Numbered from the stretch's first letter, positions 1 through 13,255 are shown. The stretch is 64,000 nucleotides of DNA from Cyanoderma ruficeps (GCA_008694505.1 VZDJ01007753.1:25812039-25876038); one strand, 5' to 3'. The notes: a model not told the origin generated them from the letters alone. Numbers and translations are program-made.

Positions 1-2232
1 AGTAGTCTAGGCGAAGGGGATGTGCCCTGTCTTGAAATAAATATTGGTTATTGTGATGTGACCTAGAGGAGGATCTAGTTATTTAAACTGGTGGTGTTGT
101 AAAGCTAGCAAGACAGAGAAGCAAATAAATCATATAATTATGATACATAATATTATTATAGCAGCAATTGTGTTTGGCAAGGCTATGTTGAAAATTATGG
201 CTGGACCAGAATGAAAGCAGAGTGAGAACATAGAAAAAAGTTCTGAAAAATCAAGTGGCTTGCAGATGAAGGAACCAAATTTTTAAAAAGCTGTCAGAAA
301 AAAGGAATGTTGAGTGCTGTCTATCTCTCCCTCTTTTGTTATAGATACACACAGATAACCACACTAGAGCATATGTCTCCAGAGCAGCCAGTTCAAGTAT
401 TCAAGATTTATGCACTCCTACTAAACAGTGACTGGGTCAGAGTTCTCAGAAACTGCTATTGCAGCACATGCGTCTTCCTTTGTGCAGAAAGACATTGAAT
501 AGTAATTGGATAAAGCAAAGACTGACCTGGGGCTGTAGGGTCTCCAATGGAGAATTCTCTCATACTAGACAAAGAGAATCTTGATCTAGCTGGTTCTTAC
601 CTACCAGTGGTCTTTTATATTTATTTACAGCTTCTGAAAGAGGAATGTAAAATGTTTCTGGCTGTGATCACACTTAACACATTTGGGACATTTTTTTGAA
701 GGCAGGCTTGAGACTCCTTTCGAGGTGTGGAAATCATTGAAACCACTTTTTGCCCTGTGCCACCAAATTCTACCTTTCTGATGGTGTTCAAGGGTATCAG
801 TGAACAAGGCTCAGATTTTTTTGAAGGGACCATTCAGGTGTATATTTACAGGAGAAAAATGCTTGGCTATGGACTTGGAAAGCTAATGAGGGACACGGAA
901 GCTTATTGAAGAAATGCTTACTGAAATATCCTTGATGCAGCCAGTAAAGAGATGTGTTGTTGAGACATTAGGAAGGAAATCCTTCGGAACCAGTCAAGTG
1001 CTTTCTGTACTTTGAACATTGTAATAGGATTCTTAATGTTTTTTTGGTAACTTAAAAGACACTTAAAAGGTGGATTGTAGTGTGACAGAGCAGTTAAGTA
1101 TTGATCTGATATCTAAAATGCATTCAGTTATTGGCCTATGATGGCAAAAGGCCAAGAGATTTCATAAAGCTGTGAAACCTGTGAATTGTTAATAAACCCA
1201 TGTAGTGTTTCAGAGATCTAGTATATAGATAATTTTGCACCCATAAAAGTAACTTTAAGAATTAAGGAACTATAAATTGTTTATATTCCTTAATAGGCTC
1301 TGATTAAAAAAGAAAAATATCTTGGGTAATGGTGTGATTATCAGGATGGACTCTCATTCAGTGAGTAGCTGTGGACAACAAAAGATAGCCTTGTGGTAAG
1401 AAGCATAATCACTGGAGTGGAGCGTGCAAATGTGTGTGTGTGCCTAATTAAGGTGCACTGTTCAGCGTTTTTCTTGAAAGGCTGGTGAAATTATGACGAC
1501 TCTGTAACATGTGGTAAAACAAAGCAATGATGAGAAGCTTGGGGAACCTCTGCTTCCTAACACCTTTCTTCTTTTCCCCCACCCCTTAAAGAAAGACTTG
1601 TAAATGATGTGATAATTTATCTTGGGTAAGAAGTGAGGAGAAATGATTCAAAGTTTATAAAATATAAATGGTAAAAGGGAAAGCATGTTGGAAGATTAAG
1701 TTCATGTCATATACAAGAGTGTGTTACACCATGAAATCAAAAGCTCAGGATTCAGTTACAACTGCTTGATTCTTTTTTTCCCCTGCCGAGTATTTTTAGT
1801 GTGTTGTTGCTTGCCATAATAAGTTGTTAAGCCTAAACTGTGAAGACGGTTTTTAAAAATATAAATGTTGTGGGTACCACAAAATTTAGGGTTTTGATTA
1901 TTTAAAAAACGGTGCAAATAACAAGTCTAATAGGGATCAGTAAGAGAATAATTTTGGGTACATTATTCAACAAATATCTGCATCTGAGTTTTGTTGTCCT
2001 ACAATGGAATTTCCTCTGATTAATTTTAAATGCAGTAGTGGACTCAATGGACAACTGACACTTTGTGTTTTGGTAGTCCTATATTACTGTAATGGTTAAT
2101 GTGTTTACTTTTTAGGCACTTAAGAAATATATTCCTACTTTGGATTTCTGAATTAGTAATTATAACTGGTTCTGCTTTGCTTTATGGTATATAAACTTGC
2201 TTTTTAATATTTATTTTTCCTCCTCTTCTAAG
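1..2232 (+). other. ARHGAP5: Intron of ARHGAP5 (3' part)
   Basis: This is the 3' part of the intron before the first RhoGAP exon in the window. It is AT-rich with no recognisable coding segment; the short open frames near 307-498 and 621-909 show no family resemblance. It ends in a pyrimidine-rich tract and AG at 2231-2232. A short TG run lies at 1431-1442. The start of the intron and the large upstream coding exon are outside the window. Confidence 0.8.
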
Positions 2233-2310
2233 GGTTGTGTACTGAAGGCCTGTACCGTGTTAGTGGGAACAAAACAGATCAAGACAACATTCAAAAACAG
2301 TTTGATCAAG
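2233..2310 (+). CDS. ARHGAP5: ARHGAP5 coding exon: arginine-finger part of the RhoGAP domain
   Basis: This 78-bp exon of ARHGAP5 (p190-B), a cytoplasmic GTPase-activating protein that speeds GTP hydrolysis by Rho, encodes about 26 residues. They contain the GLYRVSG motif, whose Arg is the family's catalytic arginine finger. The acceptor is a TC-rich tract ending CTAAG and the donor is GTAATC. The exon begins with two bases of a Gly codon and ends with the first base of an Asp codon, which the next exon completes. Reading continues openly into the intron for about 160 bases, but the residues after the donor do not look like the family. The RhoGAP assignment is from family knowledge. The paralogue ARHGAP35 is less likely because of the later exons. 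Confidence 0.95.
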
Positions 2311-3285
2311 GTAATCAGAGATTTTATTATTTAATGCTAAAACAGAACATGGATTCTCCGTGGATTTACCACAGTGCAATACAAAAGGATTGCACTTTGA
2401 AACTAACTTCCGTAGCACTGTGTCCTTCATGCTCTGGTGGGTTGTGTTGGTGTAGTCCAGGTTATTACCAGTGAAACTCCAAGGATGGAAGGGGGATCTT
2501 GTTGCAGCTGGCTTAAGTGCTGTTAAAATATTATCTAGGTGGTGTTTGAAGGTTTGAAGGAGTTTAAGTGCAGTCTTAGCTGCTCCTTGTGTTAATAGTT
2601 CATCAGTCCTAGGCATTAAGACATTCACTTCTGCTTCTTATGCCCCATAAATAGTAATTCTTGATATTTACTTTAATGAGAGCTCTCGTGTAATACACAT
2701 TACCAATTCAGTCTAGATAATGTCTGGCACAGCCTTTGTCATTGTAGAATATAATGAAATGTGATTTGTACTTTAGGTTCTTCACTTTGATGTGTTTGTA
2801 TTTTAAAATGAAAACATCTAATAAAACTTTTTAGATTTTAATCATGAAGTTGAGTCTGTGAAAAATAGTAAAATATCTCCTAGATGTTAAAGAAAATAAA
2901 TGTGCTATTTCTTTATGCCTTGCTTTGCTGTTTAGCAGCATTTTGGGAAATAGAATTTATAAGTACTTACTGGACAAAATTGATTAATCAGAAGCCAGTT
3001 AATGAGAAATACAGAATCATTCAAGTCTTCATGGAGAATTAGACCACTTCATTTTTCTGATCTTCTACTGTTTTCTAATTCTGTCAGATTTTCTTGCATT
3101 TGATTTCTTGTAGGTGTGGTAGCAGCTTGTCAATAGGTTCACTTTTCCCTTCCTTATTTAATAATCGTTTGGCAAAATTTTAGTTTCCAGTGTTTTGAAT
3201 AAATTCTTGTTTTCATAAAGTATTATAAGGAATGATAACAGTAGGTTTTATTTACATTGCTATTTTTTTAAATTTTGTCTTGCAG
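2311..3285 (+). other. ARHGAP5: ARHGAP5 intron, 975 bp
   Basis: This phase-1 intron runs from GTAATC to a TTGTCTTGCAG acceptor. The content is AT-rich unique DNA. I see no repeat, RNA gene or extra exon. The open frame on the opposite strand over 2260-2628 overlaps the exon and looks accidental. Confidence 0.85.
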
Positions 3286-3417
3286 ATCATAATATCAGTC
3301 TGGAATCAATGGGGGTAACAGTGAATGCTGTGGCTGGGGCTCTGAAAGCTTTTTTTGCAGATCTGCCAGATCCATTAGTTCCTTACTCTTTGCATCAAGA
3401 GTTGTTAGAAACATCAA
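3286..3417 (+). CDS. ARHGAP5: ARHGAP5 coding exon: RhoGAP core helices
   Basis: This 132-bp exon encodes about 44 residues. It starts with the Asp-His-Asn-Ile-Ser segment and carries [19 protein letters not shown], the RhoGAP stretch that includes the conserved Lys and the LPDPL turn that help bind the Rho switch regions. The acceptor is TCTTGCAG and the donor is GTAAGT, a near-ideal match. Phase is 1 at both ends, so the frame passes unbroken from the previous exon to the next, which completes a Lys codon. The match to p190-B is very close as I recall it. Confidence 0.95.
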
Positions 3418-5072
3418 GTAAGTAATAAACAACCTTCTCTTGATTTAACTGTGTTTCTTCCATTGCCCGCATTGCTGTTTTTACTTCATTGTAAGTTGAA
3501 AGGACTGTCTGCACTGAATATTTTTTAAATTCCTTAGACACATGTATTTTTTAATATTCTTTACAATTAGAAGAACTATACATAATGAGATGAATGTAAT
3601 AAATTTATTTTTCAAAATAAGTTTGTAGCTTATTTCTCCTTTTCCTGGAAAATTTAACTGGGAGGCATCTACTTTTTTCAATTTTTTGTTAAGTGATAAA
3701 AATGATGAAGGCTCTTGGAGCAGCTTTGCAGTTGTTAATGGGAAAACCCCTTAAATTCATGAAGTCTTACTTTCAAAGTAGACTTTAAAAATTAGACGTA
3801 TCTATGGGATATTAAGGTAATCCTCTATTTCTCTTAGATTTTTTTTCAGATTATTTTTGAACTCTTGTAAGATATTTAGTTTTGCCTTACAGACATTTTT
3901 CAGATGTTTCATAGTATTCCTGTCTTTGAAATTAGCGTCTCGTATTGGCAGCGAGCGGTTCAACAAAATGACCACCACACTGTCTTATGGAATATGACTG
4001 TGTTGTGCAATATTCCAAAGTTTTTTATTCAAAACATGGAAACACTGGTGTAAGTCTAAGGCTTGGGCCTGGACTTGATTGATATATTAGCTCATTAGAA
4101 ATTTGTATTTTCTGTTGATATCTGTAGATACTGATTTCTGGTATTTCTGCTGTACTTTTCAGGCATATTTCTTGTTTAATGTAGTTACTTTGGTTTTATT
4201 TTTTTCTTAAAAGTATAACAGTTAAATTCCAGTCAGAACATAAAATAGCTTAGAATAGAAGTGAAATTACTGTTTTAAAATGCCATTATTGTGACATTAA
4301 ATTTATATTCGGGATATACTGGACTGTATTTAACATTTTTTCTATGCTGTTAGGGTAGATCAAAGTTCTTTTTAGCAATGCAGTCAAGTAATAGCGGGGA
4401 CTTTTTTATGTATTCATTTTTATGATACGAAACATCATTGATTAGAAGCATATTCTGCAGAATGTATGGATCCACAGCATTAGCTGCTAGGGTTTTTTTA
4501 AATAAAATTGTTACTGTATTTCATATTTCTGTCCTACATGTTGGTTATTTCCTGTTTGAAGCATGAATAATGTTCTTTGGGCCTGTGAAGAATTCCTCTT
4601 CTTCTTTAGGCAGCATATTTAAAATAGCTGCACCAGCCCTATTCGTAATTTTTAAATTATTTTAATAACTGTGAAGTTTAAGAATATTCTAATCTTTCTG
4701 TCATAACATTATGCAAGCAGAGGGAACTCCAACAGGAAATGACCCTGTCACATTGTTATTCTACAAGCCAATAGTAAGCTAGTCAAGTAATCATTTCCCG
4801 AACACAGATAAATAATTCTGCTTAAATTCAGGAAAACATTTTTGTGCTTAATTAAACGTGCAGTGGGTGTACTTAGCATGCTTAGAGTAAGCAGGAAAAA
4901 CTCTGTAATAAAAAAGTTACTCTATGGAAATAGGAATTTTATTCAATATTTTCTCACTTGATATTTCTTTGTGGGTATCTTACCTGTACAGTTATAGTAG
5001 GAAAAAGACTTAGCAACACTTTATTCAGTATGTCTTGCTAGATGTGTCAGAAAATGTCACTTATTTCTATAG
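3418..5072 (+). other. ARHGAP5: ARHGAP5 intron, 1,655 bp
   Basis: This phase-1 intron runs from GTAAGT to TTATTTCTATAG. It is AT-rich and apparently unique. I saw no repeat family or extra exon in it. Confidence 0.85.
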
Positions 5073-5178
5073 AAATCATGGATAAGACAGAACGGCTGCA
5101 CGAGTTAAAAGAGATTGTGAAGAAATTCCACCCAGTGAACTATGATGTCTTCAGATACATCATAACACATCTAAACAG
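5073..5178 (+). CDS. ARHGAP5: ARHGAP5 coding exon: central RhoGAP helices
   Basis: This 106-bp exon encodes about 35 residues: a charged stretch (Asp-Lys-Thr-Glu-Arg-Leu-His-Glu-Leu-Lys) and then VNYDVFRYIITHLNR, the family helix usually written as xxxLxxLxxHLxxV. The first two bases after the acceptor complete a Lys codon. The exon ends in the first two bases of an Arg codon (phase 2), finished by the terminal exon. The acceptor is TTTCTATAG and the donor is AG|GTTTAG, weaker than the neighbouring donor. Confidence 0.94.
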
Positions 5179-5901
5179 GTTTAGTATTTTTCAATTTTGT
5201 TTAAGTTGTGAAAGTTGTGTAAGTTGTTGTGTATTTTGTTGAGTTGCAAAAAAGATTGTGTTTCTAACAATGAATTATCTACTAGAATTGAAAATGCAGA
5301 AAGAAAAATTAAGATTTACAGTTGAATAATAAAACCTTATAGATTTGTTTCTCACGTATTGTTGACATATATTTATCTGGCATCATTACTACTGTAAAAT
5401 TATAAGACTGCTGTACCTAACAAAGGTTGAAAGAATAACTTCACCTAATTATAACTATGCACCTAATTATAACTATTACAGACCCTTCCCCCAGGAAATA
5501 ATAGCTGTTAAAATTATAGACTAATCTAGGTTTTAAGGAATTTGAGTCATTTGCCCTCTTCCCCCTCTTCCCCTTTCCCCACTCCTGCCAAAACAGAGCT
5601 AGCTTCAATAGCTACCTTATATCTAAAATATAGAGCCCAAACCCTGTTCTGAGTAGTAAAATGTAGAAAAAGCTGTGAGTAACAGTAAATTGGTTACACT
5701 TGCTTCTTAAATTTTGCCTCTTGCATAGAAATTTAATGTTTTTGTATTTAAAAGTTATTTCCAAATTTACTAAAATAGTATTAATAGATGTATATCACAT
5801 CATAATATGAGCCTTTATGTGTACAATATTGTCATAAAAAAAGAAAAAGACCAGCTTACTTATGCTTCTTATTCAGCTAAAATGAAATTATTTTCTGAAA
5901 T

Positions 5902-6590
5902 CCACAGAATGAGATTAACTGTATTATTGTTGAGATTATAAGGGACTTTGGAGATTGTTTGTTCAACCCCATTGCTTTGACAGAGTCAATTACAACAGAT
6001 TTCCCAGGATGCTGTCCAGTTAGGTTTTCAGTATCTGCAAGAAGTGAGACTTCAGTCTCTCAGAACAGCCTGTTTCAGTGCTGGGTCACCCTCACAGTAA
6101 AAAGTGTTTTCTTACGCTAAGGGAATTTCCTAGGAGTGTTTGTGCCTGTTGCCTTTTGTCCTGTCACTGAACACCACTCAGAATTCTAAGTCTCAATTCA
6201 TCTTCTTTACACCCTCCTATCAGATATTTAAAACCAATGATAAGAATTTCCCTGGGCTTTTCCAGGCTAAACAGTCTTGACATTCTGAGCTTTTCCTTAT
6301 CTGAGGGATATTTGATCTCTTAATGATCTTCTTCCTAATGTCTCTTCATTGGGCTCACTCCAGTGTATTCATATGTCTGTTGTGCTGGAGAGTCCAGAGC
6401 TGGATCCCAGACTCCAGATGTGGCCTTTGCAGTGCTGAGTAGAGGGGAAAGATCAGGCCTGCTGGCAGCTCTCCTAATGCAGCCTAGGGTAGTGTTGGCT
6501 GCCTTTGCCACTGGGTTACCTGGCTGATTCCTGCTCAGTTTGTTGTTCTGGATTACTGTCCATGTGTTTGTGTTTCTTCAGGTATTTGTA
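5902..6590 (-). repeat. CR1 LINE fragment (3' end, antisense to ARHGAP5)
   Basis: On the + strand this reads like the reverse complement of a CR1 3' end. It has a degenerate tip (CCACAGAAT... and AAGGGACTTTGGAGATT), then CCTGTTTCAGTGCTGGGTCACCC and CTCACAGTAAAAAG, then CCAGAGCTGGATCCCAGACT and CAGATGTGGCC near 6400, and GCAGCCTAGGGTAGTGTTGGCTG near 6480. These are landmark phrases of bird CR1 in the usual order. It is diverged and 5'-truncated. The edges are approximate. Confidence 0.85.
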
Positions 6591-7706
6591 ATGCTCTAAC
6601 TGAGCTTGTAGTACTGGGGTAGAAATAAGAACCTTTAACTTTCCTACTTAGTCAACAGGGAGAATGTAGATACTCTCTATTTGCACTTTTCACAGAATGT
6701 GTAAGATTTTGGAATTTAGGTGCTACTTTTACACTTCTCTCCATCACATATACAGCTTGCTTAATGCTTGTAAAGTTGTCCATTTTCCTTTTCAGAGAAA
6801 TGGATCAATTTTTCCATTGTACTTTTGTTCAATACAAATTCAGTCCTAAAATAGATAAAACTGTATCAATGATCAAATGCCCATATTACAGAACTTCAAG
6901 ATGTGCTTGCAGGTGTCTAAAGTAAAACTAAGCATCTCGGATCTGACACAGTTATTAGTTTCCTGAAGTATTAATTTTTAATCAACCTGATAGAAATTTT
7001 TGTGGAAGAATGACAGTCTTGGAACTGTCGAAAGTCTTCATCTGGTATAGCACATCTGAATGTTACGATGTCAAGTACCTGCACTGCTGCAAGTAAAAGA
7101 TTAGTTTTAAAAATTCCTGAGTAGGTTCTTTCTAATGCATGCATATCTAGAAACAAGTGAAACATATTAATCATGGGATTTACTGGAGAACATAAGAGAT
7201 GTACATTGGCCTTTGCTTTCTGGTCTGGTCCTCTCTCTATTAACAATAAGTGATTGCATGTCACTCGTAACAAAATGATCTTTTCTTAAAGAAAGGCTGT
7301 CATTTTTTGTCTCATTTCCAGTAGCTGCATTCCATTCAACAAGAAATCTGTTTGGATGTAAGCAATTGCATATATAGAAAGGTGGATACAACTGTATACG
7401 GATCTTAAAGGCAACTTGTAGCTAAATTCTTGACAGTCTGTATTTGTTTTTAACAGTTTAATTCGTGGTAAATTACTGCTGGTATATAATTAAAATGGAA
7501 ATGTTGTTTGCCAAGTGAATTATTCGTTTAATGAGGTAAAGCAGTCTTCTACATGATGAAAGAGCTCTCATCACAAGCTAATGTTTTAGATGCTTTGTTT
7601 TTACATCCTATATCATTACAGTAAAATATGTGCTATTGTTGTGTAGTTAGTAATGATTGTTGATTGATACTATTTTGTGTCCACAAGCACAAAACCTGGT
7701 TGTTGA

Positions 7707-7751
7707 AACAAAAGATACAAGTATGGATGAGTAACAAAAGATACAAGTATG
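7707..7751. repeat. Direct repeat, 19 bp, two copies
   Basis: AACAAAAGATACAAGTATG occurs at 7707-7725 and again, perfectly, at 7733-7751, with a 26-bp period. It looks like a small recent local duplication inside the intron. Confidence 0.9.
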
Positions 7752-9480
7752 AGACCAGTAACCGTAAGAATTCAACAAATGGCAATCGTGACATGAATTT
7801 TTCATTAGTGTTATAAGCAACTTTCTGAGCATTTCAGGTAGTTGTGGTTGATTTGCTGTGAGCAGAAGTGAGCTTCTTAAACACGATAGGGTTGGATTGA
7901 CAGTGGTGTTTTTGATACTAGTTGTGTTTCATACGCTTCATTGGTAACAAGACCCTTCATACATAAGGACTAATATGGCATAATATGCTTCTGAAGTCTG
8001 GGAAAACACCAGTGTACAGCTTTTAAAGTCTGATCGGAGTGGCTTTACAGTCTGAAGTTCCTGAGACTTGGCAGTGGAGGAAGTGGGCAGGCTCAAGAGA
8101 GACATGTCATTTTTCATTTTGAGTGGACATAGAAGAAGCATTTGCTGAGCACTTAAAAGAAGATTCTAAAGTAGTTAGAGAAAGTTTGGTAGGAGATCAA
8201 CATACAGGTTTGGTAGGGTAGGTTTACTCTTAGAAAGTACAAAGGTAAAGTTGAAGCACAGGAGAGAATGCAGTTGATTGTTCATTTTGTTTACTCTGAT
8301 CCTGAGCTCTTGTTGGGGAAGAGATGCAGTGCCTTTTTTTCCTCACCTTTAGCCATAGGTTCCCATTGCTTCATTTATTTGGTCTAATGATGGTAAGGAA
8401 TCTTGCTGTAGCATGTTAATAATAATGCTAAGCAAAATGTAGCTTTCATTTATTCTTTGATCTGTAAATTAATTTAAAATGTAATTTTTTTAGCAAAGAG
8501 ATTATGAATTTTGCTGCCACTCAGAAATAGTATCCAAATGTCCTTTGGACCAAACTTAGTCAAAACAGATTGAGAGGCAGTATTTGTATACCTTCACACT
8601 ATTTTTTGTGCTTTATTGTTACCATTATACATACATTGTAAATGAGTGGAGATCTTTTCTTATAGTGTTAATTCTAGTGTTTACTATGGCTTTCACAACT
8701 CTTGAATCTGTGGACTACAGCCAGCTGTCAGAAATTCTTGTGGGCTGCTCTTGTTAATCATCAAAGTGTAACTGACAGATTTCTGAAGTTTTATTTTCTA
8801 TCTGTTTCTACAGGACAATTGTAGCTCTGCTACCTTTGTGGTATCTACTGTAATACAGGAAATGCATGTCCCCAGCTGAATGCATATCTTAGGCGTTTGC
8901 CCGATGTATTAACACGTGATTTTTCATGCATCTTTCAGTAATTACTTTTAGATAAAATTTTGATGCCAGTTTAGAATGCAGAATATTTTAGAAAGCAAAA
9001 TACCTGGCTCTTTCTAGCCTGTTGCTGTGAAAAGCATTTTCTTTTTTTCTGAGTAGGTATTTACTTGCAGATGATGAATTTGGTAACAGGATGGTTTGTT
9101 ATTCTTTGGAGTTTTGTTTGTTTGTTTGGTAATAGTATTGCAGTAATGAATTTAGATGACAAGTGAAGAACCTGATTTGGTTTGTTTATTATTGTCATTC
9201 AAAATGCTGGTGGAATGTTGAATTTCTTTCTTGATTAAAAGCTTAATCAGATTTATATTAGTTAACTATCCAGATCTGGAAATGACATGGTTTCTAAATT
9301 TCCTTCTGCATAATCGCATAAAATATTCAAGGACAATTGTTTTAGTGGATCGCCGTAGGAAAGGAGCAAAAATCTTGAGACTGTTTAGTAATAATGCCTA
9401 CAGTTATTATGCTGTGAGAATATTTCTAGCTGATTGCATCCTGATTTTAATTCACTCTGTGCATATCATTCTCATTTCAG

Positions 9481-9811
9481 GGTTAGTCAGCAATATAAGA
9501 CCAACTTCATGACTGCTGATAACTTATCGATTTGTTTCTGGCCTACTTTGATGAGACCTGATTTTGAAAACAGAGAGTTTCTTTCTACCACCAAAATCCA
9601 CCAATCAGTTATAGAGACCTTCATTCAACAATGCCAGTTTTTCTTTTACAACGGGGAGATTGTAGAAGCACCCAACCCAGTGGCTTGTCAGCCACCGCCT
9701 TCCAACCCAGTGCAGATGGTGGAGCCCATGGTACCCCTGCAGCTGCCACCCCCGCTGCAGCCCCAGCTGATACAGTCACAGCTACCAGCAGACCCTCTTG
9801 GTATTATATAG
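9481..9811 (+). CDS. ARHGAP5: ARHGAP5 terminal coding exon: end of RhoGAP domain and proline-rich tail
   Basis: The first base completes an Arg codon, then the frame runs 109 codons to TAG at 9809-9811. Residues in order: a VSQQYKTN start; [19 protein letters not shown], the last signature of the RhoGAP domain; helices through [16 protein letters not shown]; then a tail rich in Pro, Gln and Leu ending DPLGII, which I recognise as the p190-B C-terminus. Many RhoGAPs have GPNLL where this has WPTLM, so the usual Asn is Thr; I recall the same in both p190 paralogues, so it is a subfamily trait, not damage. With the three exons before it the window encodes about 214 residues of a roughly 1,500-residue protein. 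The acceptor is CTCATTTCAG. Confidence 0.96.
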
Positions 9812-10125
9812 ACAGAAGATGATTGCAGGCAGCCTGGCGCTGGACAGTAGAGACAAGCTATAGACATGCATGTTTTCAGGATACAGTAATGTACTTCATA
9901 TTTATGAAAAATAATTCCCATCCAGCTGATTGGACATCTTTTTGTTATATCCCGTACTGTGTTCCTCATTTGTACACGCTGCAGATAAAAACTATGTGAT
10001 AAGCATGACTGGAGAGGTTTAATTTTTAAAAGCAAAAATAGCTATAAAGTTCAAAGCTGCTGCTGCATGATACCTTATTGCAATCACTATATCATTCCTG
10101 TGACGGTTTGTCACAATATATTGTG

Positions 10126-10131
10126 AATAAA
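10126..10131 (+). terminator. ARHGAP5: Polyadenylation signal, proximal
   Basis: AATAAA lies 315 bases after the stop codon, in a TTGTGAATAAAATTTTTC context with a T-rich stretch downstream. It would give a short 3' UTR isoform. Confidence 0.55.
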
Positions 10132-10875
10132 ATTTTTCTATAGAAATTAAATGATTTTAAAAAATTACATTTATGAAACATTCAGTGCTTACAGCCTGCT
10201 TTATGGCTGGTTTTTGTTATTTAACATGCTATTTTTGGCAATTTTCTTCACATTCAGGCATTCTGTGTAAACAATTAAAGCCCAGCTATAGTTTATTTTG
10301 TAATCTCCTGGCTACTTATGTGACTTTATGCTTAGGGTGGTTTATGGAAGAATGCAAAATGCACTGTTGAGAATTTTATGATCCCTCGCCATCCATCTTT
10401 ACTTATAAGTTAACCTGTGGACAGTTTAAGGGTGGGTGAACTTGCTTATTATTTCTTACAGCACAATACCAAGGACATGCTTGTTGTAAAAGTGAGTTTC
10501 AAATATTGTACAAAAATTTTGATGTTGCCTACTTATTTCTTTATGTTCCATTACCGAACTAAACATTTTGTAAAACTGTTAATTCTGTAAACAGCTGCAT
10601 GTTTAAAAGATCATTGATGGTCTTGTAAACTTAATCTAATATATTTTAGATATTTTAATTTTTCCCACTTGGGAATACATGTAGTGTTTAGAAAATAGTT
10701 CATGACATTTTCATATAAGGTTATATAACTTTTCATACATAAACATGACTTTTGTTGTAGTAAAATTCTCTAAACCAAACAATGTTTTAATCTAGGACTT
10801 CAATTAATCTATTCTTTAAATCTATTTTTATGTGACCCTCTAAAGATATACAAAAATGCATTGCTAATACATGGC

Positions 10876-11677
10876 AATAAATACTTTGGGTACTGACAAT
10901 TAACCTCTTTGGAGTGTGTATATATAAAATCACATAAATTTGTATTCATATTTTTTTCCTGTGGTATGTTGTACTAAAATTTCAAATGACTCATTTTTTT
11001 TTCACCGTATTTTTAAATTATCTTTTTTTTTCGCATTTATTTTACTTTTATATTGGTACCAATTTTGCTGTAAAAGAATGCTGCTTAATTTAAACAAATC
11101 TTTTGGTTAAATATTTTGATAGTGGTAAAAAAATTAGAAGGTTACAAATTGTAGCAAAGGGGAGACCGTAGATAAACACTACCTGTGAGACTTTTCATAG
11201 CAGCTTTTTTTCGTTCATGCTCAAAATGTACCTTTTTAGGTCTGCAAAGAAGAACGTTTTGGCTTATTCAGCTGCTAGAATGTTTTGTGTAGTTAAAAAA
11301 AAAAGCTTTATGATGGTCGCTGTTGTAATCTTCACTTATAACAAGATTTAAGATCGTCTTGTATGTATTATAGTAAATAGATGATTTTGAGAATTAAGGC
11401 TTTTATTAAGAGATTGATTTGCTCCATTTTCCCAAAATAAAAATTGCCTTTCCCACTTATGTCCTAGGTATTGTACTTCTAATGACTTGGATTATCATTC
11501 TAGATTACTAAAAAACCATAAACCTGGCTGCTGTTCGAAGTACATGTATATTATAAATTATCTTGATATTGTGTTATATTCTTGCAAGTAATTATCTTTT
11601 TTAAGAAAACATAAACAAAAAAGAAAAGTCAATCCTATTCCTATTGCAAAGCACACAGGAACTAATAGTACAATAAA
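10876..11677 (+). terminator. ARHGAP5: Internal polyadenylation signals
   Basis: AATAAA occurs at 10876-10881, 11436-11441 and 11672-11677 within the presumed 3' UTR. In AT-rich DNA some will be chance matches. Which of them are used cannot be told from the sequence. Confidence 0.35.
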
Positions 11678-13255
11678 GTCTGTCCTGTAAATTGTAGTAT
11701 TCCTAACTTGTTCTACTTTACCTGTTGTCTATATAGCTTTTATTTATAGTTTTCAGTTTAATCTTGGCATGTTTAGCAAAGAAAATGAAACTTGAAGTGT
11801 TTTATAAACTATTTCTAGGTTGCTAAAGAATTTATTTTTCTACTGTATATGGCATAGACAAAGCATCACCTGTACAGGAAACAAGTCTATTTCTAATAGA
11901 AGTAAGCTTAAAAATAAATGCCAATCATATCCATATTTAAAAATTCCATCTATCAAGTATCTCCAGTCTTTATAATGTGAATTACATTTTAAACTTTCTG
12001 TAAATTCCAAGTTTTTTGCCATAATATTTAACTAATCTTTGGATACTAATTTTTAGAATGATTTACATTCCATTTCATGATGAGCTTTCATGTTGAACTT
12101 TTTGCAGTACCATTTCTTTGTGTAGGATGTTGTGGCTAAATGGCTAAATCACTATTATTTTTAAGAATCTTAACATTTCCATTCAGCCAAATACAAAAGG
12201 GTTATTACTACATTTACTGGATAAACATAGAGAAGTAAGAGAGCCGGGCATGTGGCACCTGGTTGTCACATGGAAGAGTCCCTGCGTACTGTTTGCATTC
12301 TGGAAATGTTGTATGCAGGAATGTGGATATGTGTGTACCTGTAATATATACACTTTGAGGTTTTTTATGTGTGTTTATGCAGAAATGCATGCACATACAC
12401 CCACATAGTAAAGTTTTTAAAATATACTAGGAAATTAAACTGTGGTTATTAAAGATTTTTAATAGAGCTTTCTCTATTATTATTTTTATTAGTGCTATAA
12501 AATGAGGAAGCATGTTACTATATCCAAATTCCTCATACTTTGGCTCATGTAGACCCTTCTAGTTTTAATGAAAATCCAAACAATAATAACTATATTTTTT
12601 AATGTGAGCATTTTTACCGTAATATCTATCTTGATAAAGATGCAAATGTGTATTACTTTGATTGAGCCATCTCAGTGACACTTTATGGAGTAGTTTCTTC
12701 TTTTATGTTAGAGTGGTATAGACATACTGCAGTGTACTGTCTTTCACTGTTGTAGTGATTCTAAAATCCCAGACCCGAGCTACAGAAGTGCCATTTTAAG
12801 TAATGCTTAACAGGTTATTTCAAAAATCCTTACCCTTCATGATCTTGTGGAATTTAAACTCATATAGTGTAAATAGATTGCAGATGTCAACTTAAGTGAA
12901 AAGAAACTTTGTTGTTGTTATATGTTTTCTCCTTTATTTGAATCCTGGTTGCTAGGAATTTATAGGTGTGTTTATTTTTAGTTGCTGGAATTTAGCTTCC
13001 CATATTTATGATAAACATAGAAAAACTATCAATTGGAGATTAAAAAAAAAACAGGCCATAGTTTATGTGCTTCTTTCATTTTTTTTTTCAGTAATTGTGA
13101 TGCTGTTTGTCAACTGCAAAAATTGCACACATTTAAAAAAAATTCAAGTAAAAATTTTGTTCTTTGTTTATAGTGTAATCTTTTGTTGCTACATCAAGAG
13201 AATACTGCAGTGAATTAAATATCAGTGAAGCTTATTCTGTATAAAAGATGCAACA

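Larger units (their letters stand above)
5179..9480 (+). other. ARHGAP5: ARHGAP5 last intron, 4,302 bp, with a CR1 insertion
   Basis: This phase-2 intron runs from GTTTAG to a CATTTCAG acceptor. It holds a CR1 LINE fragment at about 5902-6590 (listed separately) and a 19-bp direct repeat, copies at 7707-7725 and 7733-7751. The rest is AT-rich with no recognisable exon. An open frame at 9231-9512 runs into the terminal exon in a different frame and is not coding. Confidence 0.85.

Noticed and set aside
2260..2628. 122-codon - strand frame over the first ARHGAP5 exon
   Set aside because: It is the antisense shadow of a coding exon and its intron.
9231..9512. 93-codon frame running into the terminal ARHGAP5 exon
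   Set aside because: It is in a different frame from the exon and crosses the acceptor site.
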